Notes under the pieces: generated by a model | Database searches by the model: none | What the model saw: the letters and a program-made list of their open reading frames with translations, nothing else | What the model was told of the DNA's origin: nothing | Position numbers and translations under genes: made by a program | Assembly: GCA_964590195.1 (NCBI GenBank) | Contig: CAZPWJ010000018.1 | Span: 3,138 to 67,137 of the forward strand | Length of the DNA stretch: 64,000 nucleotides | Direction of reading: 5' to 3' | Source of the DNA: GCA-2731375 sp964590195 | Lineage (GTDB): Bacteria; Pseudomonadota; Alphaproteobacteria; GCA-2731375 | In this document: positions 1 through 9,258 of the stretch, piece by piece | Layout: every line of letters begins with the position of its first letter | How positions within the stretch are numbered: the first letter of the stretch is position 1

Positions 1-921
1 CCATATCTCGATGCGATCGAAGGTTATCCGAAGAAAGAGGATAAGGTTCGCTTGACCGCCCTGCGCACCGGCGAAGTCGATCTGATCGAGAACATGTCCT
101 ATGCGGATGCCGCCAACTTCAAGAAAACCCAGACGGCCAATTACAATACCTGGGATATCCCGCAGGTTGGCTGTGGTTACCTTGCGGTGCAGTCCAAGAA
201 GGGCCCGTTCGCCATGGACGCGGCGGACGGCAAGCTGATGCGGCAAGCCTTGGCCCATGCCATCGACAAGGAAGCCATTCATCAGGCCATCTTCAACGGC
301 TTGAGTGAAAGCCTGAACGGCTTCTACGGCACGTCCAGTTCCTGGCACATGCCGGACATCAAGAACATCAAGGAATACGATCCGGAGAAATCAAAAGCCA
401 TTCTGCGCAAGCTAAATGCCATGAATACGCCCGTCGCGGTCGTCGCCCGGCAGGCTTATTCTTACATGCATCAGACTGGTGAGATCGTGTATTCCATGCT
501 CGAGGAAGCCGGCTTCAAGGTCACCAACGAAGTGTTCGACAATCCGGTGTTGCGCAAGAAGTACAAGAAGTCGGACTACGGCGTCGATTCGACGGCGAAC
601 AGCTACCGCTTCGAGCCTGATCAATGGTATTCCGTCAACGTTCTTTCGGACGGGCCTTCAACCAAACTGCGGACCGGCTACAAGAACGAAGCGGCCGACA
701 AGTTGATCACCGCGGCGCGGGCCACCAAGGACAAACAAGTCCGGATGGAGATGTATACGGACGTGGAAAGCATGGTGAACGACGATTGCGCCATCATCTA
801 TACCCACGGCATTCCGTTGACGTCGGCGGCCACCAAGAAGTTGAAAGACTACCAACCGGCATTCGCTGGTCCCTTCAATATTTCCATGGGTGGTGTGCGT
901 ACCGCCTATATGGAAGGTTAG
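1..921 (+). CDS. ABC transporter substrate-binding protein, family 5 (5' end outside window)
   Basis: C-terminal 306 residues of a periplasmic dipeptide/oligopeptide-type solute-binding protein (SBP_bac_5). The frame is open from the first base of the window, so the start and signal peptide lie upstream. Family-like stretches include the AHAIDKEAIHQAIFNG segment and the GPFN...RTAYMEG C-terminus. It is clearly paralogous to the complete binding protein at 5237-6868: both share NGFYG, SxWHMPD, STAxSYR, SPSTKLR/GPSTKLR and YEPAFAGPF/YQPAFAGPF-type blocks. Two permease genes follow 99 nt downstream on the same strand, so it is probably the cognate binding protein of that importer. The substrate cannot be read from sequence; peptides are the default for the family. 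Confidence 0.9.
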   Translation, partial: PYLDAIEGYPKKEDKVRLTALRTGEVDLIENMSYADAANFKKTQTANYNTWDIPQVGCGYLAVQSKKGPFAMDAADGKLMRQALAHAIDKEAIHQAIFNGLSESLNGFYGTSSSWHMPDIKNIKEYDPEKSKAILRKLNAMNTPVAVVARQAYSYMHQTGEIVYSMLEEAGFKVTNEVFDNPVLRKKYKKSDYGVDSTANSYRFEPDQWYSVNVLSDGPSTKLRTGYKNEAADKLITAARATKDKQVRMEMYTDVESMVNDDCAIIYTHGIPLTSAATKKLKDYQPAFAGPFNISMGGVRTAYMEG

Positions 922-1020
922 CCGCGTATCTAACCGCGTACCCAAGAACAGGCGTAATTTTGTCCGGTGGCGCTTTCATAATCGAAAGCGTCACCGGCGC
1001 GCCGCACCGGAGCCTGTAGC

Positions 1021-1971
1021 ATGCTCATTTATGCAATTAATCGCATAATTCAGATAATTCCCGTTATTTTTATTCTTTCGGTCTTGGTATTTGGCTTTGT
1101 CCATGCCCTGCCCGGCGATGTCATCGATACCTTGACCGCAACGGACGGCGAGGAGGATCCGGAGGTCCGGGCCGCCTTGGAAGAGGAATTTGGCTTAAAT
1201 AAGCCGATTTATGTGCAATATTTTATTTGGATTGGTAATGCGCTCCAGGGCGATTTCGGCAAATCGCTGGTGACCCGGCGGCCAGTCAATATTGAACTGA
1301 TCGAACGCATACCGGCGACGGTATACCTCGCCCTCGTCGGTATCGGACTATCGATCATCATTGCCGTACCGCTAGGAACATTGGCGGCGGTCAAGCGAAA
1401 TACATTGACTGATTATTCGGCGCAAATAACTTCGCTGGCCGGAATTTCGATCCCTGAATTCTGGTTCGCGATCCTATGTATCTTGCTGTTTGCCCTGACT
1501 CTGGGCTGGTTACCGTCATCGGGTTATGCGCCATTATTCACGGAACCCGGCAAGAGCCTTTGGTATTTGATCCTGCCGGCCCTGGCCGTGGGATTCCGGC
1601 AGGCTGCATTCACAACAAGGCTGACCCGCTCCAGCATGCTGGATGAGGTCAGCAAGGATTATGTGGACACGGCGCGCTCGCTGGGCCTGTCCGAGCGCAA
1701 GGTGATCTATAAATATACCCTGCGCAATGCCATGATCCCGACCATCACGATCTCCGGGCTGCAACTGGCCAGCCTGTTGGGCGGCACGGTCGTTCTGGAG
1801 ACGATCTTTTCCTGGCCGGGTATCGGCCTGGCCATCTATTCCGCCATCCAGCTGCGGGATTTCCCGGTAATCCAGGCCGGCGTCCTGGTCTTGGGCATCA
1901 TGGTGGTCATCATTAATCTTCTGGTGGATCTTTTGTACCGCGTGTTGAACCCGCGCGTTGGCATGGGTTAG
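1021..1971 (+). CDS. dppB: ABC transporter permease, DppB/OppB type
   Basis: A 316-residue inner-membrane permease of the binding-protein-dependent transport family (BPD_transp_1). It has an N-terminal membrane helix (residues about 8-29) ending in the HALPGD motif typical of DppB/OppB/GsiC. Further hydrophobic segments and the EAA-type cytoplasmic loop follow (YVDTARSLGLSERKVIYKY, about residues 215-233), where the ATPase docks. The gene starts 99 nt after the binding protein and ends 11 nt before the second permease, as in a dpp/opp operon. The exact substrate is unknown, so the symbol is given by family only. Confidence 0.9.
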   Translation: MLIYAINRIIQIIPVIFILSVLVFGFVHALPGDVIDTLTATDGEEDPEVRAALEEEFGLNKPIYVQYFIWIGNALQGDFGKSLVTRRPVNIELIERIPATVYLALVGIGLSIIIAVPLGTLAAVKRNTLTDYSAQITSLAGISIPEFWFAILCILLFALTLGWLPSSGYAPLFTEPGKSLWYLILPALAVGFRQAAFTTRLTRSSMLDEVSKDYVDTARSLGLSERKVIYKYTLRNAMIPTITISGLQLASLLGGTVVLETIFSWPGIGLAIYSAIQLRDFPVIQAGVLVLGIMVVIINLLVDLLYRVLNPRVGMG

Positions 1972-1982
1972 GGGAAGCGGAT

Positions 1983-2933
1983 ATGTCTGATCAACAACTA
2001 CAATCACGTCAACGGGTCGATACCATAAGCCCGGATGATACGCCGTTTTCCATCCGCATGCGCCGCATCCGGACGGTTACCCGGAATGCCTTCGACGAGC
2101 TGCTGAAGAGCAAGACGGCGACCATTGGCGCAATCATGATGGTTGCCCTGCTGTCGGTTTGTATCCTCACACCCGTACTTGCCACGCACAATCCGACCAA
2201 GCCCAATTACCGTGTACGTTTGCAGCCGGCCAGCGCGGATCACTATTTCGGCACGGACAAATTCGGCCGGGATATCTATTCACGGGTGCTCTGGGGCGGG
2301 CAACGCATTGTCTTGATCTCCATTGCCGCCGTGATTTTGGGCCTGGTTTTGGGTATCCCGCTTGGTGTTTTCGCGGGTTTCTTCGGTGGCCGCTTCGATT
2401 CAATATCAATGCGATTTGTCGACGGGCTCATAGCCTTTCCCGGGCTCTTATTATATTTGCTTATTATAACGGTGGCGCGGGAATGGAAACTTGAGGGATT
2501 TTGGAACGATTTAATTCTTATTTTCGCCCTTGGCGTTAACACCATGCCGGAAATCGCACGCCTGACACGGGGCACCTCCATGGTGGAAGCGAAACGGGAG
2601 TATGTCGAAGCCGCACATGTGGTGGGCGAGGGCAGCATGTTCATTGCCCTGCGCGAAATCCTGCCCAACATTGTCTCGCCATTGATTGTCAACGCCACGG
2701 TACGGCTGGGCTATATCATCCTGATTATCGCGGCATTGTCCTTCCTGGGCCTTGGCACACCACCGCCGACGCCGGATTGGGGCAGTGACCTCAACGTCGC
2801 CCGTGAACATATGGAAAGCCATCCCATGATCGCGGTCTATCCCGGCCTGGCGATTTGTTATTCGGTGCTGGCCTTCAACCTGTTCGGCGACGGTCTGCGG
2901 GATATTCTGGACCCACGCACCCAGGATCGCTGA
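1983..2933 (+). CDS. dppC: ABC transporter permease, DppC/OppC type
   Basis: A 316-residue second permease subunit. A hydrophilic N-terminus of about 45 residues precedes the first membrane helix. The HYFGTDKFGRDIYSRVLWG motif that characterises DppC/OppC follows, and an EAA loop (EYVEAAHVVGEGSMFIALRE) lies at about residues 203-222. It ends with the LGDGLRDxLDPR-like tail of the family (FGDGLRDILDPRTQDR). It forms a heterodimer with the DppB-type protein encoded immediately upstream. A strong stem-loop terminator follows 23 nt after its stop codon and closes the transcription unit. Confidence 0.9.
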   Translation: MSDQQLQSRQRVDTISPDDTPFSIRMRRIRTVTRNAFDELLKSKTATIGAIMMVALLSVCILTPVLATHNPTKPNYRVRLQPASADHYFGTDKFGRDIYSRVLWGGQRIVLISIAAVILGLVLGIPLGVFAGFFGGRFDSISMRFVDGLIAFPGLLLYLLIITVAREWKLEGFWNDLILIFALGVNTMPEIARLTRGTSMVEAKREYVEAAHVVGEGSMFIALREILPNIVSPLIVNATVRLGYIILIIAALSFLGLGTPPPTPDWGSDLNVAREHMESHPMIAVYPGLAICYSVLAFNLFGDGLRDILDPRTQDR

Positions 2934-2956
2934 GCAAACAACCAATAGAAAAGAAA

Positions 2957-2994
2957 AAGGCCACGCTCCAGTTGGAGCGTGGCCTTATTTTTTT
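2957..2994. terminator. Rho-independent terminator, probably bidirectional
   Basis: A perfect 13-bp GC-rich stem (AAGGCCACGCTCC paired with GGAGCGTGGCCTT) closes a 4-nt loop AGTT and is followed by ATTTTTTT on the + strand. An A-rich stretch (AAGAAAAAGG) on the other side supplies U residues for the - strand. It lies between the convergent permease operon and the ATPase gene. Confidence 0.95.
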
Positions 2995-3015
2995 GCCGCG
3001 GGCGGCGAATAAAAT

Positions 3016-3993
3016 CTAAACGTTGTGGCAGGCCAGTTGGTGATCGGTATCAACCGACTTGAGTTCCGGCTCTATCTCGCCGCAGGCAGCTGTCGCCAAC
3101 GGGCAGCGGCCATTTAGACGGCAGCCCGGCGGTGGATCAATAGGCGTCGCAACTTCACCCTCCAGAGTCAAACGCGGTGCCGGCTTTTTCGGATCGGCCT
3201 CGGGCACGGCGGCCAGCAACGCCTTGGTATAGGGGTGCAAGGGGTTGGAGAAGATGACGTCGACGGGCCCGCTCTCAACAATCTTGCCCACATACATCAC
3301 CGCCACCCGGTCACTGATATGGCGGATCACGGCCAGATCATGGGCAATGAACAGATATGTCAGGGAGAATTTTTCCTGCAGCTCCCGAAACAGATTCAGG
3401 ATCTGCGCCTGGATCGAGACATCAAGGGCCGAGACCGGTTCATCCCCGATCATCAGTTCCGGGTTGACCGTGAGGCCCCGGGCAATGGCAATACGTTGGC
3501 GCTGGCCACCGGAAAATTCATGCGGATAGCGGTCGATATGCTCCGACCCCATGCCGACCAGATTTAGCAGTTCCAGTACCCGTTCCCGCTTTTCATGCCA
3601 GGTGGTGGCCAGCTTGTGCACTTCAAGCGGCCGGCTCAGAATATCCATGATGGTCTTGCGGGGATTGAGGGAGGAATAGGGATCCTGGAATACCAACTGC
3701 ACATCCTTGCGCGTTTCGCGCATGCGCTTTGCGGAAAAGCCGAGCAGATCCTCGCCATGCAAATTTATCCCGCCCGCCGTCGGTTCGATCAGGCGCGTGA
3801 TCAGCCGCCCCGTGGTCGACTTGCCGCAACCGGATTCCCCCACCAGACCAAGCGTCTCGCCGGGGCGAATATAGAAGCTGACGCCATCAACCGCCTTTAC
3901 CGTCTGGGTCTTGCCCGCGATGCGAGAGACGAGATCACCGTTCAGGGTGAAATGCTTGACCAGATCGTTGACTTCCAGAAGGTGTTCACTCAT
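3016..3993 (-). CDS. dppF: Peptide-type ABC transporter ATP-binding protein, DppF/OppF type
   Basis: A cytoplasmic ATPase of about 325 residues that energises the importer. Walker A GESGCGKST, the ABC signature FSGGQRQRIAIARGL and Walker B MIGDEPVSALDVS are all intact. The C-terminal oligopeptide-transporter domain has the PPGCRLNGRCPLA motif, whose cysteines in this family can bind an Fe-S cluster. An ATG 27 nt further upstream (4020) is possible. I prefer 3993 because family members start MSxxLLEVxxLVKHF and a GAGG lies 11 nt before it. It is encoded directly downstream of the partner ATPase, which it joins as a heterodimer. Confidence 0.9.
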   Translation of the reverse strand: MSEHLLEVNDLVKHFTLNGDLVSRIAGKTQTVKAVDGVSFYIRPGETLGLVGESGCGKSTTGRLITRLIEPTAGGINLHGEDLLGFSAKRMRETRKDVQLVFQDPYSSLNPRKTIMDILSRPLEVHKLATTWHEKRERVLELLNLVGMGSEHIDRYPHEFSGGQRQRIAIARGLTVNPELMIGDEPVSALDVSIQAQILNLFRELQEKFSLTYLFIAHDLAVIRHISDRVAVMYVGKIVESGPVDVIFSNPLHPYTKALLAAVPEADPKKPAPRLTLEGEVATPIDPPPGCRLNGRCPLATAACGEIEPELKSVDTDHQLACHNV

Positions 3994-4064
3994 GAAATTC
4001 TTAGCCTCGGTACGCGTCATTTTCGCCGATACATGATCAGGCCGGTGCGCCTGATGATCGGTCG

Positions 4065-5045
4065 TTACACTGTGGGTTGATCATGCAAATGGCATGCGGC
4101 GAAATGCCCGGGCGCCAATTCCCTGAATTCGGGAATACGCTGGCTGCAAATATCCATGGCTTGAGTACAGCGGGGATTGAATTTGCACCCGGTCGGCGGA
4201 TCCATCATGTTGCACACGGTACCGTCGATTGGCGTGAGGAATTTTTCCTGAACGTCGAGGCGCGGGATCGAACGCAGCAGGCCCTTGGTGTAGGGGTGCT
4301 GCGGATTGGCGAAAATTTCGTCCTTCGTACCCATCTCAACAAGATGAGAGGCATACATCACGCCAATCTTGTCACAGGCATGCGCCACCACGCCCAGGTT
4401 ATGGGTGATGAACAACAATGACATATCGAAGCGTTCGATCATGGAGGTAATCAGTTCCAGGATCACGGCCTGAATGGTGACATCCAGGGCGGTGGTCGGT
4501 TCGTCCGCGATCAGGAATGTCGGATCACAGCTCAAGGCCATGGCCAGCATCACCCGCTGCCGCATACCGCCGGAAAATTCATGCACATAGTTGTCAATGC
4601 GGGTCGTCGGCGAGGGTATGCCCACCAACTGCAGCATTTCAATGGTGCGCTCCCGCGCCTCCAGCTTGGACATGCCCATGTTGGTACGCAGGGCATCGCC
4701 GATCTGGCTACCCACCGTGAACACCGGGTTAAGGGCATTCATGGGTTCCTGAAAGACCATGGCAATATTCTGGCCGCGGATTTCCCGGATTTCGTCATCC
4801 GACATCTGGTACAGATCGCGGCCCTGGAAACGCACGGTACCGCTTGCGATCTCTCCTGGCGGCGAGGGTATCAGCCGCATGATCGTTCGCGCGGTTACGG
4901 ATTTACCTGAACCACTTTCACCTACCAGACCAAAGGTCTCACCTTTGTCCACGGAAAACGACACGCCATCAATCGCACGCAGCACGCCACGCTTCAAATT
5001 GAATTGAACGCTTAGATTATCGATCTCAAGAACGGGCTGTGCCAT
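4065..5045 (-). CDS. dppD: Peptide-type ABC transporter ATP-binding protein, DppD/OppD type
   Basis: A 326-residue ATPase. Walker A GESGSGKS lies at residues 42-49, with signature FSGGMRQRVMLAMAL and Walker B IADEPTTALDVT. The C-terminal oligo_HPY domain contains DPPTGCKFNPRCTQA. A G-rich ribosome-binding site (GGGGGGAAGGG) precedes the ATG by a few bases. It is the first gene of a two-gene ATPase unit transcribed toward the permeases, so the transporter is split into convergent halves sharing one terminator. Confidence 0.9.
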   Translation of the reverse strand: MAQPVLEIDNLSVQFNLKRGVLRAIDGVSFSVDKGETFGLVGESGSGKSVTARTIMRLIPSPPGEIASGTVRFQGRDLYQMSDDEIREIRGQNIAMVFQEPMNALNPVFTVGSQIGDALRTNMGMSKLEARERTIEMLQLVGIPSPTTRIDNYVHEFSGGMRQRVMLAMALSCDPTFLIADEPTTALDVTIQAVILELITSMIERFDMSLLFITHNLGVVAHACDKIGVMYASHLVEMGTKDEIFANPQHPYTKGLLRSIPRLDVQEKFLTPIDGTVCNMMDPPTGCKFNPRCTQAMDICSQRIPEFRELAPGHFAACHLHDQPTV

Positions 5046-5236
5046 GCATATGCCCTTCCCCCCCGGTACTAGTCATTACGCTTTCCGAAGGTTCCCAGCT
5101 AAGGCCTTAGCTGTCAATGGCATAAGCGTCCAGAACGTGAAATCCACCAAAAAAATTTGGGTTTTTCTACAATAACTTGCTGTGGGTTAGGGCTTTCGGG
5201 TATATACCGTCGCAGCTCGGGAATAAAACGGATCAA

Positions 5237-6868
5237 ATGTCCGAACCAGACGAAATACCAAGCCTAAAACAGAGCCGGCGCAGCTTTCTCAAGGCCGGCG
5301 GCGCGGCGCTGGGAGCCGCGAGCACGGTTGGCTTACCGAGCTTGGCCACGGCAAAAGACGGAGACAGAAGTAGCGGCAAGAGAGGCGGCATCTTGCGCTT
5401 TGCCACCCGCTCGGATACCCGCGGCGTCGACCCTCACAAGAACCTGTTCTACAACGTCTCCCAACCTCTGGCGGCGACCTCCCAGGGCTTGTTGGATATT
5501 GCCCCGGATGTGGCACCCGCGCCGGGCATTGCCAGTGAATGGCATATCTCGGACGATCTACAGACCTATACTTTCCGGCTGCGTCCGGGCGTGACCTTTC
5601 ACAACGGCGCCGATGTCGACGCGGCGGCGGTTAAGTGGAATTTCGAGCGGATCATGGATCCGAAAATCGGCCATCCGTTTGCCCGCTCCAGCCTGGAAAA
5701 CATCAAGGAAATCGCGGCCGTCGATAAATATACCCTGCGCTGCATATTGGAGCGGCCCAGCGCGGTATTCCTCGCCAACATAACGTACTATCCCTGCAAC
5801 CTGATCGCCCCCGGCAGCGCCGAGCAGCCCATCGGCTGCGGCCCGTTCAAGTTCAAATCCTGGAAAGCCTGGGACCGCACCGAAATGGTCCGCTTCGAAA
5901 ACTACTTCGAAACCGACGCTGACGGCATCGCCCTACCCTATCTCGACGGCATCGTCGGCTTGCCAAAGAAACAAGACCGCGCCCGCCTTGTTGCCCTGCA
6001 GAATGGCGACGTGGATTTGATCGACCATCTCGGCTATGCCGATGCCGGCCAATTCCGGCGCAAATTCGGTAAACAGTTTCAAACCTGGAATGTGCCCCAG
6101 GTGGGGACCGCGTGGATCGGATTTAACCTGAATACCGGCCCGTTTTCCTATCAAAACCCCGAGGGCCACACCCTGCGGACCGCCGCCGCCCATGCCATCG
6201 ACCATGATGCGATCCATCAATCGGTGTTTTATGGCCTGGGCACACCGGCGAACGGATTTTATGGCCCGGACAGCCCCTGGCACATGCCCGATGTAAAGCC
6301 GGGGCCAGAATATAACCCGGACAAGGCGCGCTTTCTGTTGCGCCGCCATAATTTGGCGAATACGCCAATCATCCTGGTCTCGCGGCAGGATTTCGCCTAC
6401 ATGCACCAGGCCGGCGAATTGATCCAGGCCATGTGGGCCGAGGTCGGCCTGAAAGTGGTGCATGAAATCCATCCCAACAGGGTGTTGCGCGAAAAATACC
6501 GTCTCGGCGGCACTCAGGCTGGTGTCTACGATGCGGATTCCACCGCTTCAAGCTACCGCGCCGATCCCGACGGCTGGTTCAATCGCTCGCTCCTATCCAC
6601 CTCGCCGTCAACCAAGCTGCGGATTGGCTACAACAGCGAACAGGCGGACACCTTGATCAGAGAAGCCCGTATCACCCGGGACAGGCAAAAACGCATGCAT
6701 CTCTATACGGAGCTGGAAAACATCATCAATGAAGATCTGCCCTTGATCTATACCCACACGGTGCCGCTGCTACAGGGCGGTGTGCAAAATCTGGCCGGCT
6801 ACGAACCTGCCTTCGCTGGCCCGTTCTCCACCGTACAATCAGGCATCCGCACCGCGCATTTCATCTAA
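5237..6868 (+). CDS. ABC transporter substrate-binding protein, family 5, Tat-exported
   Basis: A 543-residue periplasmic binding protein of the dipeptide/oligopeptide family. The N-terminus has a twin-arginine signal (SRRSFLKAGGAALGAAS, residues about 13-29) followed by LATA cleavage-like residues. I start at the ATG at 5237 rather than the in-frame upstream start at 5177, because this places the Tat motif close to the N-terminus. The mature protein shows the family block FHNGADVDAAAVKWNFER. It is a full-length paralogue of the truncated protein at 1-921 and is transcribed divergently from the ATPase operon. The importer may therefore use two binding proteins with different ligands. Confidence 0.88.
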   Translation: MSEPDEIPSLKQSRRSFLKAGGAALGAASTVGLPSLATAKDGDRSSGKRGGILRFATRSDTRGVDPHKNLFYNVSQPLAATSQGLLDIAPDVAPAPGIASEWHISDDLQTYTFRLRPGVTFHNGADVDAAAVKWNFERIMDPKIGHPFARSSLENIKEIAAVDKYTLRCILERPSAVFLANITYYPCNLIAPGSAEQPIGCGPFKFKSWKAWDRTEMVRFENYFETDADGIALPYLDGIVGLPKKQDRARLVALQNGDVDLIDHLGYADAGQFRRKFGKQFQTWNVPQVGTAWIGFNLNTGPFSYQNPEGHTLRTAAAHAIDHDAIHQSVFYGLGTPANGFYGPDSPWHMPDVKPGPEYNPDKARFLLRRHNLANTPIILVSRQDFAYMHQAGELIQAMWAEVGLKVVHEIHPNRVLREKYRLGGTQAGVYDADSTASSYRADPDGWFNRSLLSTSPSTKLRIGYNSEQADTLIREARITRDRQKRMHLYTELENIINEDLPLIYTHTVPLLQGGVQNLAGYEPAFAGPFSTVQSGIRTAHFI

Positions 6869-6904
6869 AGTCTTATCGATATTCATCGGGTCACCGAGCC
6901 GCCG

Positions 6905-7672
6905 CTAAAGCAGACGGAAACGGGTGCCGCAAATCATTACCATGTCGCCGTCCACGGCCAGGCCCCGGGCGGACGCGGCGGCCAGAATGGCGGCGCGGTC
7001 GGCGACTTCAAGATCCAGACCGCCCAGGCCCTCGCCTCGGTCATCCGCGGCCTCGACAAAGCGCAGGGTGGCATTGTCCAAGACAATCTCGGGCACGCCA
7101 TTGTTCCCGGTGGTAACGGGCACGGCAAGAATTTTGCCCCAGCGTGCCGCCAGGGCATCGGGTTCGTGGCTCTGCAACTCCGCCGCAACCATGGCCGTGG
7201 TTCGATCCGTACGGACCGCGTCCTTCCAACTGCCGCCGGCGGGATGCCAGGGGCCGTCGGGGGATTGGTCGCCGTCCATCTGATCATTTTCCAGCATGCA
7301 GCCGCCGGTATCGTGAGGGTGCAACTGGATGCCAGTAAAATCGCTGTAATTCAAGGCATTGGCGACACGTACACCGAGTTCGCCGACTCGAGTCCGGCGT
7401 TCTTCCACATTGTCGCATTGCAGAATGACCATATAGCCGCCATCGCCGCCCCGGCGCTTCAAATAGCGCCCGCCGGCGGTGTTTTCCTTTAGGTCCAAAG
7501 GCGCGACAACTTCGAGAAAATTCGTGCCCACGGGCAACAGCGCATTTTCAAGACCATAAACGCCAACGGCGGGGTCGTGAAAGCAGGTTTCCAGGCCCAA
7601 AACGTCCTTCAAATCATCCACCGCCGGGGCCAATTCCTCGGCTACCAGACAAATCTGCCGTAGTCGCAACAT
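6905..7672 (-). CDS. VOC-superfamily (glyoxalase-like) protein
   Basis: A 255-residue protein beginning LRLRQICLVAEELAPAVDDL, which resembles the first beta-alpha-beta unit of the vicinal-oxygen-chelate fold. A second, weaker half follows (about residues 125-255). The HPHDTGGCMLE stretch (about 118-128) holds metal-ligand-like residues. The length fits the two-module glyoxalase-like domain proteins often found beside acyl-CoA genes. The ATG at 7672 is chosen over the GTG at 7675 because AGGAGG lies 8 nt upstream of it. The substrate is unknown. It lies 50 nt downstream of meaB, possibly in one transcript, so a role in CoA-ester metabolism is possible but only inferred. Confidence 0.7.
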   Translation of the reverse strand: MLRLRQICLVAEELAPAVDDLKDVLGLETCFHDPAVGVYGLENALLPVGTNFLEVVAPLDLKENTAGGRYLKRRGGDGGYMVILQCDNVEERRTRVGELGVRVANALNYSDFTGIQLHPHDTGGCMLENDQMDGDQSPDGPWHPAGGSWKDAVRTDRTTAMVAAELQSHEPDALAARWGKILAVPVTTGNNGVPEIVLDNATLRFVEAADDRGEGLGGLDLEVADRAAILAAASARGLAVDGDMVMICGTRFRLL

Positions 7673-7722
7673 CACATCGTCCTCCTATCAATCGAGATCC
7701 AGTCCCGGTCGCCGCGTCATGG

Positions 7723-8691
7723 TTATTCTGGTTCTTTTAGTTGCCGCAAAAGCTGCGCGGCGGCAGCCTCGACCCCCAATTCACCCCGTTGCACCTGGGC
7801 GCAAAGATCATCCACATTGACACCGCTATCCTCGCGGATCAATCGCCGAACCCGTTGCGCCGTGGCATCGGCCAGCAAACGGCGCACCCGGCGTAGGGCA
7901 CGAGCGGCACGTTCTTCCTCCCCCATTGCCCCTTCCAGGGTGCCGGCGCGCGCCTCCACCGCATCGGCCAGGGCAGTGACCCCCTCGCCGTTGGTTGCCG
8001 TGGTGGACAGCACCGGCACCTCGGCCATGCCCGCCTCGCGCAGGGACAACATGCCCTTCAGCTGGCTGACGGTGCGTTCGGCCAAGGGCAGATCCGCCTT
8101 GTTGACCACAAGAATGTCGGCGATTTCCAGGATGCCGGCCTTGATCGCCTGGACATCGTCACCAAGGCCAGGGGCACAAATCACCACACGGACATCGGCG
8201 ATTTCGGCAATTTCCACTTCCGACTGGCCGGCGCCGACGGTTTCCACCACGACCACATCGCGGCCGGCGGCATCCATCACATCGATCACCCGCGCCGCCA
8301 TCGGCGACAGCCCACCCAAATGGCCCCGTGCCGCCAGGGAGCGGACGAAGACGCCGGGATCGCGGGTATGCTCGCTCATCCTGATCCGATCACCCAGAAT
8401 GGCGCCGCCCGTCAGCGGACTGGACGGATCAACCGCGACCACCCCGACACTGCGTTCGCGGCGGCGCAATTCAACGATCAGGGCATTGACCAGGGTGGAT
8501 TTTCCCGCACCAGGGGGACCGGTAAAGCCGACCACCAGGGCGCGGCCCAGATGAGGTTGTATGCCGGCCAGCAATTCGGCTGCTTGCGGCGTATCGTTTT
8601 CCACCGCCGTGATCGATTTGGCCAGCGCGATTGTCTGCCCGTCGAGAAGGCGTTGCAGCAAGCCATCCGGCGGGCTGGTGGTCTCCACCAT
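7723..8691 (-). CDS. meaB: MeaB-type GTPase chaperone of a B12-dependent acyl-CoA mutase
   Basis: A 322-residue G3E-family GTPase (ArgK/MeaB). The P-loop GPPGAGKS is at residues 58-65, followed by VAVDPSSPLTGGAILGDRIRM, the highly conserved MeaB segment. DVVVVETVGAGQSE is switch II-like and VVNKADL is the NKxD guanine-specificity motif. MeaB proteins protect and reload adenosylcobalamin on methylmalonyl-CoA mutase or its relatives. It lies 2 nt downstream of a separate B12-binding domain gene, so the two are almost certainly co-translated. No mutase large (TIM-barrel) subunit is in the window. Confidence 0.92.
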   Translation of the reverse strand: MVETTSPPDGLLQRLLDGQTIALAKSITAVENDTPQAAELLAGIQPHLGRALVVGFTGPPGAGKSTLVNALIVELRRRERSVGVVAVDPSSPLTGGAILGDRIRMSEHTRDPGVFVRSLAARGHLGGLSPMAARVIDVMDAAGRDVVVVETVGAGQSEVEIAEIADVRVVICAPGLGDDVQAIKAGILEIADILVVNKADLPLAERTVSQLKGMLSLREAGMAEVPVLSTTATNGEGVTALADAVEARAGTLEGAMGEEERAARALRRVRRLLADATAQRVRRLIREDSGVNVDDLCAQVQRGELGVEAAAAQLLRQLKEPE

Positions 8692-8693
8692 AC

Positions 8694-9101
8694 TCAGGCC
8701 GCCGCCCGGGCCTCTTCGGCCAGGCGGGCAATCTCCTCGACGATCTGTTCCCTGGTACTGCCCGGATGAAAGATCGCGGCGACGCCGGCGCCGTGCAGCC
8801 CTTCGATATCCTGGTCCGGAACGATACCGCCGACAACCACCCGGACATGCCCCAGGCCGCCATCGCGCAAGGCCGTCATCAGGTCGGGCAGCAGCAAATG
8901 ATCAGTAGCCAGGGACGAAATACCAACAACGTCCACGTCTTCCTGGGTCGCCAGGGCGACGACGTCGGCGATGTCCTGCCAGGGGCCGGTGTAAACCACC
9001 TCCATCCCCGCATCACGCAAATAGGCCGCGACGATACGGCTGCCCCGGTCGTGGCCATCAAAACCGATCTTGGTGACGAGAATACGGGCCGGCGCGCTCA
9101 T
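8694..9101 (-). CDS. Free-standing cobalamin-binding subunit of an acyl-CoA mutase
   Basis: A 135-residue B12-binding domain. It carries the DxHxxG cobalt-ligand signature (GFDGHDRG, near residues 13-20) and the downstream VVGISSLATDH and VVVGGIVPDQD segments of the Rossmann-like cobalamin fold. The length matches small subunits of two-subunit mutases (2-hydroxyisobutyryl-CoA, isobutyryl-CoA or split methylmalonyl-CoA mutases) rather than the fused mutase. The ATG at 9101 is used; the frame could extend to a TTG at 9110. Immediately downstream is meaB. The missing large subunit must be encoded elsewhere. Which CoA ester is isomerised cannot be told from this domain. Confidence 0.88.
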   Translation of the reverse strand: MSAPARILVTKIGFDGHDRGSRIVAAYLRDAGMEVVYTGPWQDIADVVALATQEDVDVVGISSLATDHLLLPDLMTALRDGGLGHVRVVVGGIVPDQDIEGLHGAGVAAIFHPGSTREQIVEEIARLAEEARAAA

Positions 9102-9258
9102 GCCGCCCAACCCAAGACACGGCCCATTGCACGGGCCGTTTTGAGGAGATTTCGACTACTATAATACATGGCGAAATTTCTAAGCAGCATGCCGGGACAA
9201 GTCAACAGAGCCCTGGCGCGGCAAACTGATGCAGCGATAAGTTAGAGCCGTTCTTGGC

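Noticed and set aside
9119..9139. Hairpin ACGGCCC/GGGCCGT before the B12-subunit gene as terminator or cobalamin riboswitch
   Set aside because: Only 7 bp, wrong orientation for a terminator of any gene, and none of the conserved B12-box sequence is present.
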